A stretch of DNA of 64,000 nt. Origin: Mycocentrospora acerina. Taxonomy: Eukaryota; Ascomycota; Dothideomycetes; Pleosporales. Position 1 is the stretch's first letter. Each line of letters opens with the position of its first letter. The stretch covers positions 62,001 to 126,000 of the forward strand of contig JAKUHH010000041.1 in assembly GCA_022701365.1 (NCBI GenBank), in the 5' to 3' direction. The translations under genes and the position numbers were made by a program. The notes beneath the pieces were generated by a model, which worked only from the letters and a program-made list of their open reading frames with translations, had not been told where the DNA came from and ran no database searches. Positions 32,036-42,370 of this stretch are shown one piece after another.

Positions 32036-33882
32036 TCAGTTCATTACATCCATGATCTCACTTGCCAGTTTGCTCCGAGCTCTAATTCTTGGGCCATAGA
32101 AGACCAATATCCAAGGTACGATCGTCAAGAGCGTACCAATACCGCCTAGAAGACTGCTGGCAGGACCGTACCCTAGATTGTTATACATTCGTGTTGTGAT
32201 AAGAGGAAATACGCCGCCTGGTAGCGATTAGTATTGTGATCTTTTCTAGCATTGGAAACAAAGTAAACTTACCCAACATGTTTCTGCAGAATGATTGGGC
32301 AGCCAACGCTGAACTGGCATACCGATGATAGGTGTCGGCCAAGTAGTTGAATGTTGATAGATAGATAACAAAGATACCAATAGTGGCTATTCCAATAGAT
32401 ATCGCTGGTACAATCCAATGAATTTCGGACGAACCTGTCCATCCAAACATGAATAGCCCAACAGGGAGGCACGCACTTTCAACGCACGCAAAGTAAAGTC
32501 TACTCTCAGGAGTACTTGTCAATTTCCCATGCTTTCTCGCAACCTTCTCCTGATAAATTGACAACACAGTTGCTGTTATGCTGCCAATGCACGTGGCGGC
32601 AAATACAGCGTTCGATTGCTGCAGAGAGAAACCGTGGACGGTTTGGAATACCAATGGGACGGCCGCAAGCGTCAAGTAGAGAACAGCCCAGGAGAAACTG
32701 ACCCACATGGAGAACCAAAAGACTACAGGCTCGGTGATGAGAAGGCGAAAAGGTCGGTAGAGAGAAATACCGATCATTTTGCCAATCGAAGTGCGCTCTT
32801 CATCTGACTTAACCTTCCAACGTATTCGTTGCGAAACGTGGCCATTGGGACTCTTCATATCTGGCATATTGAATCCATAATATCCTGCCGCTTCGCGAGC
32901 TTCGTACCATTTGTTTAGCGCACGTGCTTTCCGAGAGAGTAAAACTGATCCTCGAGTTTCCTTGAAAACCACGCAAATGAGCGCGACCATGATGCCGCAG
33001 GAGATTGCTTGGATGTAAAATATCCAACGCCATGAGAGATTCTGTGCAACGAAGCCAGAGATCATTGGGCCACAGCCTGTGCCAAATAGAGCAAAGCCTG
33101 AGAAGAGGGCCATGGGTTTGTTTCGTTCTTCAGTATGGTAGATATCGGAGACCACACCTCCAACGAGCGTAGAAAATGTGGAACCGCCCACGCCAGCCCA
33201 GAAGCGTACCACAAGCATTCCAGCATATGACTGTGTAAGCCCAGTGCAAAGCTGGCATATAACAAAGAGGATTCCTGAGGCAATGAACAGGGGGCGACGG
33301 CCGTTAATCTCTGAGAGAGGAGCCAGGACCATTGGTGCGATTGCGAATCCTAGGCATTGTGTCAGTATGCGAATAAAGATGGCAGGCTATATTCGTACCA
33401 CAAGTAAACATAGTAATGCCGACTAATGCAGCGACATTGCTGATGTTCCACTCCCTGGTCATCTGTCCTATGCCAGGACTATATGAACCTGCCGAGTATG
33501 CAGTGAGAGCTGTGATGATGCATGCGACCCACATTGTCCAGCTCTTCCTCTTGGGAGACCAATCAAATGGATTCGTGAACTTGACGAGATTGGGACTCTC
33601 TGGAGAAGACCCCTGGCTCGGTATTGTGGGATGTATCGTAGTTGGGTGCGGGAGTGTATGTGCGAAAGTCAGGTAATGCCACACTATCTCCCCATGCTCC
33701 GTATTATCCTGTGGGCCATGCCCACTGCTATCCTGATTTTTTTCGCTTAACCCGTTTCTCGCGACGTCGTCGCTGTCGGAAGTGGGAATGACAGGTACGG
33801 CCGAAGGTACGTTTATTCCCGGTGTGTTTGCAGCGCGCTTGGCTCTTCTCTCCGATATGTCGGGGAGATTCATCTTCGCCAT
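32036..33882 (-). CDS. MFS multidrug/polyamine-type transporter (DHA1)
   Basis: Three exons on minus: 33882-33399, 33349-32273, 32217-32036; introns 49 and 55 nt; 580 residues. The chosen ATG at 33882 (gcagcATGGCG) gives MAKMNLPDIS; the open frame extends further upstream but without another ATG. About 120 cytosolic residues lead into the first helix (RKSWTMWVACIITALTAYSAG). Motif A-like LAPLSEINGRRPLFIAS follows the first junction, then GGSTFSTLVGGVVSDIY and LSWRWIFYIQAI, as in the SVOP/FLR1/TPO1-like DHA1 group. A central cytosolic loop (KETRGS...) separates the halves. Exon 3 supplies MLGGVFPLITTRMYNNLGYG and the last helix, ending SKLASEIMDVMN. Plasma-membrane efflux is likely; substrate unknown. 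It lies upstream of a zinc-cluster regulator on the same strand. Confidence 0.9.
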
Positions 33883-35351
33883 GCTGCCATCAGAGTTCCA
33901 GCTTTTTCTCCTCTCGGTGAAGGTCTTGGAGGTGAGCCGGAAGGTCTTCCACAAAGTAATGAGTTGGGGGGAGGAGCTCAATAAACGGTGATGACGCGAG
34001 GGACTTGGACTATGTTAACTAACTTCGAAACTGCAGGAATGATACACGGCAATGCCGAACATTATGCAAGCGAACGAATAGAGCCCGGGCTTGGAGGAAA
34101 TATGGAACAAAATCCGGGGTGGTGGTTGTGGAGCATTGTTTCCCGTCGGGAATAGCTGGGAAATAGCAGCAAACACGGGCTTATCTCGCAATGGAGAGCT
34201 GCGCTTCTTTTTCTGGAGGCGAGCGAGGTCTTGTTGGTCGATCTGCCGAGCGCACCCACTTAGGTACTCGGTCGCTCTCTGTAACGGCGAGGCTTCATGT
34301 CGGTCAACATTGGGTGCATAGGTCTGGACAAGCATGACTCAGCATGATTTGAGGCTGCCTATACGAGTCGCGTCGGAAAAGAGCGGAGTCTCCCCGAGAT
34401 AATGCGGAGACGGAGGGACTGCGATACTTGGAAGGTTGGTATTCTGCAAACCATCATCTAGCACCCTTTAACCCTGACCATCAAAGTGCAAAGGTGTTGG
34501 AGGCGACGTACATTTGGGATGTTAAATCTCAATAGGTGATTATCTGCACTCTTCTGTGCCAGTATCCAGAGCGCAACGTCCTGAGAGCGCACCAGCGTAC
34601 AACATTAGAAAACAGGGTAACACGATAACGTCCAAGAAAATCCGTGGCGAGTGGGTGTGGCTGAAAGCTTTCTTGCGACATGCAAGGCGCGATGGCGTGA
34701 GCACCCAAGTAGAGCATTTACATGAAGATTGTAGTATACCAAGGAAGATAGCTTGTGCTAGGAGCATCGCACGCATCATTGACATCTTTCGTAGTCAGTT
34801 CCTTCTGACAATACAACAGCCATAACACAGCAGCCCGATTACTGATGAGTAGAGGTAGACATGACTTCTTACTCTCCATCGTTGTGATCGAACGCTCTTA
34901 GGCCATGTGGAGTATAGGTGTCTTCATCGCCGCTCGCCTCTTCCTGATTTCCAATTGCGACTATGCTGGGCGGGAGGGGTACTCCGATACCGCCTCGCCA
35001 ACAGAGATGGGGATTGGCCTGGCACTTGTCTACGTGGGATCCAGTATGGCAGAAAAGTTTTGAGGTGAGGATTGCGCAATATACGCTAGCTGGAACCAGT
35101 CGTGGGGTTTGTTGTGGTAGATACAAAAGGATAGACATGGACGTCTGCATCACCCATTCTCATTCATACGACTCCTGTTCTCATATACCCGTCTTCACTA
35201 CCCTTTAGACACCCCCAAACACCTCGTAAGTCATCACAGCTGCACGTCACCATTTGGCGAGGTGGAACATCTACCCCTCGTACCTACCCCGCCACCCCTC
35301 GTGTTTGCACTGTTTGCTCACGAGAGCTGACCAAACTCGCCAGACATCACA
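33883..35351. other. Divergent promoter region
   Basis: Lies between the minus MFS gene and the plus peroxiredoxin. A 106-residue minus frame at 34015-34335 lacks recognisable features and looks like leader sequence. The last 80 bases before 35352 are CT/AC-rich, typical of a highly expressed fungal gene leader. Confidence 0.5.
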
Positions 35352-36083
35352 ATGGCCGACCGCGCTGAGCCTCTCCGTCTGGGCAGCACCGCCCCCAACT
35401 TCAAGGCCGAGACCACCCAGGGCCCCATCGACTTCCACGAGTTCATCGGTGACAAATGGGTCATCCTCTTCTCCCACCCCGAGGACTACACGCCCGTCTG
35501 CACCACCGAGCTTGGTGCCTTCTCCAAGCTTGAGCCCGAGTTCACCAAGCGTGGCGCTAAGCTCATCGGCCTCTCCGCAAACACAATCGACTCCCACGAG
35601 GGATGGATCAAGGACATTGAGGAGATCTCAGGCGCCTCTTTCCGCTTCCCCATCATCGGCGACAAGGAGAGGAAGGTCGCCTTGGCGTACGACATGTGAG
35701 TCCACACCTCCCCATCCCCACCACACCCCTAACCCCCACCCAGGATCGACCACCAGGACGCCACAAACGTCGATTCAAAGGGCGTCGCCTTCACTATACG
35801 CTCCGTCTTCATCATCGACCCCAAGAAGACCATCCGTCTCATCCTCTCATACCCCGCCTCCACCGGTCGCAACACCGCAGAGGTCCTCAGGGTCCTTGAC
35901 TCCCTCCAGACCGGCGACAAGAACCGCATCACCACCCCCGTCAACTGGGTAGCTGGAGACGACGTCATTGTCCACCCATCGGTGTCGAATGATCTTGCGA
36001 AGGAGCTTTTCCCTGACTTTAAGATCGTAAAGCCATACCTCCGATTCACTCCTCTGCCTAAGGAGAAGACCTCTGCCGCATAA
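35352..36083 (+). CDS. 1-Cys peroxiredoxin (Prx6-type)
   Basis: Two exons: 35352-35695 and 35744-36083; 48-nt intron GTGAGT...CCCAG; 227 residues, the usual size. The ATG is in cacaATGGC. LGSTAPNFKAETT and HPEDYTPVCTTEL give the peroxidatic Cys50. The splice restores LAYDMIDHQD, and the C-terminus has TVHPSVSNDLAKELFPDFKIVKPYLRFTPLP-like Prx6 features. No second resolving Cys typical of 2-Cys enzymes is apparent. It reduces hydrogen peroxide and lipid hydroperoxides using thiols. No clear N-terminal mitochondrial presequence is seen, so a cytosolic location is favoured, although the yeast relative is mitochondrial. C-rich third positions suggest high expression compared with its neighbours. 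Confidence 0.95.
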
Positions 36084-37289
36084 GCGAAGGAACATACAAA
36101 GAATACCTTTTCCGAATAAACGAAAGAATAAGAAGAAGACAGCGCAGCGAGGCGAGGCGCTTGGGAATGCATCATTGCTAGTTGTTAGTATTGTACTTTC
36201 CAAGGCTGCGGTTGATAGTCAACTGCTCCTGTTTCAGGCACCCATTCGTACAGCTGCTTAATGAAAACTTAATGACATGTGAACTCTTATGCTCTGTTTT
36301 CAACTTGAATATGCAATCAGCCAAATGAGACTTGAGGTGTCTCGGGGCGAGCAATGCGGCGTTGGACACCGTGCATGAAATGGGCTGAGTTGAGCTGAGA
36401 TGAGCCATTTACGGGGTGATTGTACTAATTTGCTGAATACAATGCGTAAAGAATAATACATGCCAAGTTGATTAACTCTGCCAGCAATGCTCTATGATCA
36501 ACGTTACTGCTCCTATATCCTATATTATCTCCTTTTTCCAAAGAAGAAGGAGCCACAGCGGCTAAAATCGCCCCTAACCACCCCGCGTATCCCCCCGTGT
36601 GGCCGACCACGAGACCACATCGTTATATCTGTCACCTGTGTTGTTCGCTACCGCTTCAGCTCCGGTCCCCGTATTCGACATATAGCAACGGGTGCCCATC
36701 GTATTCGTAACGTCAGTTACTCCCTGCAGCTGCCCACTGCTCTCCCTAGCCGCATCCGGCCTGGTCCACAAGCTCTGCACTCCACCTCAAGTTTGCCTCC
36801 ACAGCGCCAGTCCACCACACGTTCGGCCGCTCTCATCCTCATTGCGCGCGACTTCTGTCCTACTGCGCGCCAAGTTTGAAAGTAAGACTCGAGATTTCCT
36901 TCTGTAGATAGCGCCCCAAAATCTTTCTCTATTCAGTCGCTCTCCCACTTTCCTACATGTATGTCTTTCGCATTTTGGACCCTGCCATACTTGGTACTCC
37001 CAGCTGGCCATGGACTCGAGACATTTTGACTGCTATTGGAAACTGTTTTACACATCAACAGCCTTTGTCCTACGATGAGGCATTGCTGTGCTACAAGAGT
37101 TGTACGAGAGCGGTATCTACTTTCCCAATATGCAACTGTGGCTTATCCGACCGATGCAACTTACCGTATTAGCTTATCAGACTTTACGTTAAGGTCTGTA
37201 ACGGAGATTTGTTGCTGTTGGCATCATATGAGGTTGTCAAAGACTAGGAATTCTCCTCCCAAGCACCCCTTTGCATTTCCATCATTTCC
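36084..37289. other. Intergenic; promoter and leader of Kelch gene
   Basis: Peroxiredoxin 3' region, then the leader of the Kelch/BTB gene. Several upstream ATGs lie in the last 350 bases (for example 36957 and 37036), so upstream reading frames are possible if transcription starts early. No gene called. Confidence 0.45.
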
Positions 37290-40200
37290 ATGGATCTTTG
37301 TGCTCAATCAGAATTCAAACTGACAATGACACTTCCGCTAGGTGTCGTCGCTTTTCCATCAGTAGGTGCAAGTGCTCCTGCTTTGGGCGACGTTTCGTCT
37401 CTCTGGGATAGGCCTATAGTGCTGAAGTTCAGGCGAGTTCTGTCGATTCAACGGCGAAGCTCTCAAGAGTCTTCAGGCTCGCTCATTCGCTCCCATCGCA
37501 GGGTACAGTCGGCGAAACATCCTAGCCCATCCGATCCTTCGGCTCCCGTTGGTACCGAACATTCGATTTATCGAACAAAGTTGGAGCGCGCACCCATCGT
37601 CATCTTTGGCAACTCCTCTAGTGCGAGGCCCAGGCATGTTGAGACCGTGAGACAGGAGTGGGCTCAGAGATTTTCCGTGTCACCTATTAACCTTCGGTTT
37701 GATCTTGGGGGAACTAGGACGTCTTTTTCTTCAACCGCCTCCTTGGACCTAGTCAAAATGTCCCGCCAGACGCCAAGCAATAGCCGCACCAACACCATTG
37801 ATTCCCAAACATCAGCGCCCTCCCCATCCCAACTGTATCCTGATACTTATAGAAGCGGTAGCGTCAATTACATATCAAGCCGCAACAGCAGTCAAACCAG
37901 TCTACACCGACAAGATGTTCACGAAGGTGGATTCGATGAACGCCCATTGGCATCCTCCACTCGGACACCAGGCTCAGGCCTGTCACCAGCTACGACTGCA
38001 GGATTAACTACGCCTACCAGTTCAACATCCGGATTGTCCGGATTGGTCTGTAACGTACATCGAACGACTGGCCGCGAACCTCATCCACTTGTTGGTGCTA
38101 CCACTACAATATTGGGCGACAAGCTTTATGTTTTTGGCGGAAGGAGACTCTCACGTACAAGGCCACAGCTCACCTCCGATTTGTACGAACTCGATCTCGT
38201 CAAAAGAAGCTGGACAAAAATTGATGCAAAGGGCGATGTACCACCGGCGCGATACTTTCACAGCGTATGTGCGCTGGGCGACACAAAGCTTGTTTGTTAC
38301 GGTGGTATGTCGCCTTCAAGTGCACCAGCGATTCAACCAGTACCAAATCAACAAGGGGGGCCAGTAGACGCCCAACCAGAAGTGGTAGTCATGTCTGATA
38401 TTCATATATATGATGCGCCAACGCGAACATGGATGCATGTTCCTACGAGCGATGCGCCCCAGGGACGATATGCTCACTGCGCAACCATATTAGCATCCTC
38501 CGCTGTGTTCACCTCTACCGGGGCAGCAGTAACTGCCATTCGACACAACCCGTCTTCTGCAATTCCAAACCAAGGATCTCTTGGCGTTCAACTAGATGGC
38601 GAAGGTGGTGCAGAGATGGTAGTTGTTGGTGGCCAGGATAGTGCAAACCATTACATTGAGCAAACCAGTGTCTTCAACCTGAGGAGTCTAAAATGGACAG
38701 CCACGAGCCCTCTTGGAAGGAGTTGTGGAGCTTATCGCAGCGTTGTTGCGCCATTGACAAGCATTGAGCCACAAAACATAGGCGCTGGAACGCGTCAGAA
38801 CGGCGAGGCAAGAACCCCTGACGAGCAGACGTCAATCTCAAACGGTGAATCGTCAATGCTTATATATTCAAACTATAACTTTCTAGATGTCAAGCTCGAA
38901 TTGCAAGTAAGGCTTCCCGATGGAACGCTTACAGAAAAGCCCATGCAAGGCAACTTCTCGCCGCCGGGTCTTCGATTTCCCAATGGCGGTGTTATTAACA
39001 ATCACTTTGTTGTCAGTGGCACATTTTTGACTTCTTCAAAACAAGAGTATGCACTTTGGGCTCTTGACTTGCGGACACTTAGCTGGGGACGGATAGAGGC
39101 TGGTGGTAACATTTTTAGTCAGGGAAGCTGGAACAGAGGTGTATTGTGGAACCGTAGAAACAGTTTCGTCATTTTAGGCAACAGAAAGCGTAGCCTTGTA
39201 GAGGATTACAATCACCGGCGGATCAACTTCTCGAACATTTGTGTCGTCGAACTAGAGGCATTTGGACTTTACGACAATCCTCGCAAAGTCACGCCGTGCT
39301 CTGGATTCAACTCTGTCAGTGCTCCACCGCTCAACGACTGTCTCGACACACTTGCCGGAGGGCGACTACTTTCTCCTGCGGCGGCTGAGCTTGGCCAGAT
39401 AGCATTGGGCATGCAAGAACTGGCGGACATGGACTTTCTCGCGATACATGGTGAACGCATCCCCGTCAACTCGCATCTCATTGCCCGCAGATGGGGCCCA
39501 TACTTTAACCAGATGCTTCGTGAGAGCACACAAAATCAAGAGAAAGAGAATGCAGATACAGCAACACTACGGCCTTTAACTATGATGCACCCATCACGAA
39601 ATTCGAGTATCACTATCACACCTTCCATACGGACATCGTATTCGACAGCGACGACGCTCACTGGAAACAATTTTGCACCATCCGAGGCTACAACAGTCTC
39701 TTCCAACTCCTTCTCTCCCCTAGGACCACCCGATGCCTCTGCTCAACTACCATCGCAGAGACCTAGGGTTTTGTACCTCCCGCATACGCACCTTACACTC
39801 CAGGCACTCATACACTATCTTTACACGTCCTCACTCCCACCACAAAATTCACCACTCTGTACCCCCCAAATCCTTTGCTCCCTCCTCCAGCTCGCCAGAC
39901 CATACCACGTTGACGGTCTCCTCGAAGCCATCATTGAACGGCTACACGTCCTTCTCGACAATCGAAATACAGCTGCGATCTTCAATGCTGCGGCTATGGC
40001 AGCTGGCGGCGGATCAGGCGTCGCATTCCTCGGTGTAAACGGCATTTCAACCACAAACGGAACTTCGAATGGTGCATCGAATTCTGCACTAGGCGCAGCG
40101 AACGACACTACTATTGCTGACGTAGAACGCAGCCTCGATGCTGGACTGCGCGCGCTGCGTATAGATACTGAAGTAGAAAGACACCATGACGATGAGGTCA

Positions 40201-40448
40201 GCTCTGCCGTGTCAGAGTCGACATCTGCTTCTGCATCAGACAGTGGGCATGGAGATGGAAGTGGCATCGAGGAGAGGGAGACATGGAATGGAGAGATGAG
40301 TGCAGTAGTGGGGCTGCAGAAGCGTGGGCTCAGAGGCTTGATGGAGGGACGTAGGATCAGGGAGATGGGAAGAGGGCGGGATAGGAGTCGGGATGAGGGT
40401 GCAGTGGGGAACGGCGATGGAGTGGGCTTGGGTTTGCAGGGTACTTAA
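37290..40448 (+). CDS. Kelch-repeat protein with BTB-like region (Ral2/LZTR1-type)
   Basis: Single long frame, 1052 residues from ATG 37290; a second in-frame ATG at 37326 is an alternative start. The first ~250 residues are Ser/Pro/Arg-rich. Kelch blades follow from about residue 260: HPLVGATTTILGDKLYVFGGR, RYFHSVCALGDTKLVCYGG, RYAHCATILASSAVF, MVVVGGQDS, and later HFVVSGTF and RNSFVILGN, i.e. a beta-propeller. Near 713 comes DMDFLAIHGERIPVNSHLIARRW, a BTB-like motif, and near 838 ALIHYLYTSSLP with downstream BACK-like helices. The tail is Ser/Asp/Arg-rich. Architecture matches fission yeast Ral2, which acts in Ras1 signalling, and animal LZTR1; the assignment is by architecture, not a search. 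It probably acts as a cytosolic adaptor in Ras or ubiquitin pathways. Confidence 0.78.
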   Translation: MDLCAQSEFKLTMTLPLGVVAFPSVGASAPALGDVSSLWDRPIVLKFRRVLSIQRRSSQESSGSLIRSHRRVQSAKHPSPSDPSAPVGTEHSIYRTKLERAPIVIFGNSSSARPRHVETVRQEWAQRFSVSPINLRFDLGGTRTSFSSTASLDLVKMSRQTPSNSRTNTIDSQTSAPSPSQLYPDTYRSGSVNYISSRNSSQTSLHRQDVHEGGFDERPLASSTRTPGSGLSPATTAGLTTPTSSTSGLSGLVCNVHRTTGREPHPLVGATTTILGDKLYVFGGRRLSRTRPQLTSDLYELDLVKRSWTKIDAKGDVPPARYFHSVCALGDTKLVCYGGMSPSSAPAIQPVPNQQGGPVDAQPEVVVMSDIHIYDAPTRTWMHVPTSDAPQGRYAHCATILASSAVFTSTGAAVTAIRHNPSSAIPNQGSLGVQLDGEGGAEMVVVGGQDSANHYIEQTSVFNLRSLKWTATSPLGRSCGAYRSVVAPLTSIEPQNIGAGTRQNGEARTPDEQTSISNGESSMLIYSNYNFLDVKLELQVRLPDGTLTEKPMQGNFSPPGLRFPNGGVINNHFVVSGTFLTSSKQEYALWALDLRTLSWGRIEAGGNIFSQGSWNRGVLWNRRNSFVILGNRKRSLVEDYNHRRINFSNICVVELEAFGLYDNPRKVTPCSGFNSVSAPPLNDCLDTLAGGRLLSPAAAELGQIALGMQELADMDFLAIHGERIPVNSHLIARRWGPYFNQMLRESTQNQEKENADTATLRPLTMMHPSRNSSITITPSIRTSYSTATTLTGNNFAPSEATTVSSNSFSPLGPPDASAQLPSQRPRVLYLPHTHLTLQALIHYLYTSSLPPQNSPLCTPQILCSLLQLARPYHVDGLLEAIIERLHVLLDNRNTAAIFNAAAMAAGGGSGVAFLGVNGISTTNGTSNGASNSALGAANDTTIADVERSLDAGLRALRIDTEVERHHDDEVSSAVSESTSASASDSGHGDGSGIEERETWNGEMSAVVGLQKRGLRGLMEGRRIREMGRGRDRSRDEGAVGNGDGVGLGLQGT

Positions 40449-41711
40449 AGTAGTGCTCGTGCGTGCGATGGGGAGGTGTCAAAGCTGGCGGTTAGACGAC
40501 ACATTGGAGCTTTGCAGTTGGAGTTTGCATGCGCCATTCCTCATTCAACTAGATAACTTGCTTTTCATGATTGCTTATACATTTGAATACACTAAAATAC
40601 TCCTTCGTGAATTGCGCAGAATTTCTCACAACCTTTCCCGCTTCACCATGTACAGTTAAAGGGTTCAAGCATTGTTGATTAATGCCTGAAGATAATTTTG
40701 ATTCCATAATGTAGCTCAATACAATAATACCAAGTTTCATAAAGTCAGTCTCCAAGCTGTGAATAGATTATAGTAACAACCTCAACTACTATCGTATTCA
40801 TCATTGTGACCCACGAGAATCTTGAAAAGTTCGCGACGCGAGACTGCGAGGCAAACAATCTGCTGAGATGCAATTGATAAGATTGGTATCCAACAGAGTG
40901 TTTGGCCTGTTGAAAAACTATTCGAGGCTTAAAGGAAAACTTGCGACGGGCCATGATTGGGTGGACTCTAACCATGTTCTCATGGATGGAGAGTCTACAT
41001 TCACTCAACATTTACAGTGAGTCGCATCTCTAGGAAAAGTCTCGTTTGGTAAATCAGATACATGCTCACAAACGGTAATGTTTGTGGTGAGAATTTGTTT
41101 TCGCGCAATCAATGCCAAACAGAGGGTGAAGCCTGGAAACTCACATTCACTGCAGATACATTCACAGAATGGCTGACATCCACACTATAATAACCTACAC
41201 AGCCTCACTTTCCAAATTACACACTTATGTACCATTAGCCGCGGTCATAACCTTGAGAGAGACTTTTTTTTATAAATTAAAACGTGTGTATTTCTCAAGC
41301 TAAATAGGCATTTTTTTTATTGATGACAGATTCAGATGAAAATTATACCCAATACATAAATATGGACGCATGCTGTTTCATGCAGTCACACAAGTAAAAT
41401 TATTCTACGAACAATTAAAAAGATCAAACTATATCAATCTCGTAAGCCACTGGTCGAAGAGCGAAAAGACCATTTATTTTTATACAACAAATAACATCAA
41501 CGATAAATTTATGTCGCAAACACACTAAAAACCAGTCGACCAGACCCTTTACGCACTATTTACCATGCATTCCTACCGCTCAAAATCAACACACACCGAC
41601 GCTTCTTGCCGTTTCTACTTACCACCAATATGGACGCAAAACATGAACCATCCGATGATTCCTCGGTTCAAATATCTTGTTTTTGCTCTCACCGGGAAAT
41701 TTGCCCCCACA
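40449..41711. other. AT-rich intergenic region
   Basis: Base composition drops to clearly AT-rich, with poly-T/poly-A runs at 41263, 41310 and 41480. No gene recognised; it borders a decayed gene. Confidence 0.5.
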
Positions 41712-42370
41712 ATGTACGAGGTCCTGACTGTCACACAGTATTAGCCACAATCACTGATCACTGTCTAGGATGAAACGGAGGTGGTCACTACAGACGAGAT
41801 GATAGCAATTCTTGCATCAGTCTATCCCGAATACCAGTATGAGGAGATACTGGAACACTTAGTGGCCTGTAGTGGCTCTCTAGAATCTGCAAAGAGGCGT
41901 ATCGCGGCCGATCGCAAATCAAAGACCCCGATCACTGTAGTTGATCTCACCTCGCCACTCATCGAGGCTGCCTAAATTGAGGACTCAGATGTTCGGGCTG
42001 AGATGTTGTCTCAATCAAGTCAACCTGACGCCACTGAGGTTGAAGTATCGTCCCGCACAACGCGGTAAGTCATATTCTTTCTCCATTCAAAGCATCCATT
42101 GACTAAAGGCGTACCAAGTTGCAAGCGTAAGCGTAGACTTGACAACATCGATACACCTGGCGAAGAAGTTGAGGAGGAAATACCTCAGACCAAGGTCACT
42201 AGGCAGAGAACGCTCTGGGGTGGCTATTGGACAAAGAAGGAGACCATAATGGAGAGTGGTCACGTTCAAGTTGAACACCTCCTTCACACTAACAAAAAGT
42301 TCTCGAGCTACATTACTGGTCATGACCAAAAGGTTCTTCCTTCAAAGACTCCAAAGTATGCTCAAATGTG
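41712..42370 (+). pseudogene. Decayed CUE-domain gene
   Basis: A plausible first exon MYE (41712-41720), a 48-nt intron, then from 41769 a frame with a CUE/UBA-like segment, TTDEMIAILASVYPEYQYEE followed by LVACSGSLESAKRRIA, which suits ubiquitin binding. The frame stops at TAA 41973-41975. Reading past this stop the same frame continues sensibly (IEDSDVRAEMLSQ...VSSRTTR) to a GTAAGT at 42065. The following coding-like segment (VPSCKRKRRLDNID...PKYAQM, to 42370) is in a frame that does not join by simple splicing. A stop plus a frame conflict point to a dead gene; a C-to-T change (CAA to TAA) would fit RIP-type mutation. A short live gene of about 68 residues ending at 41975 is the alternative. 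Confidence 0.5.

Noticed and set aside
18619..33882. Possible secondary-metabolite cluster (two MFS, two zinc-cluster regulators)
   Set aside because: No polyketide synthase, NRPS, terpene cyclase, P450 or tailoring enzyme lies in the window.
35254..35952. 232-residue plus frame across the peroxiredoxin gene
   Set aside because: Shadow frame made of Ser/Pro/Thr from C-rich third positions; the peroxiredoxin frame carries the family motifs.
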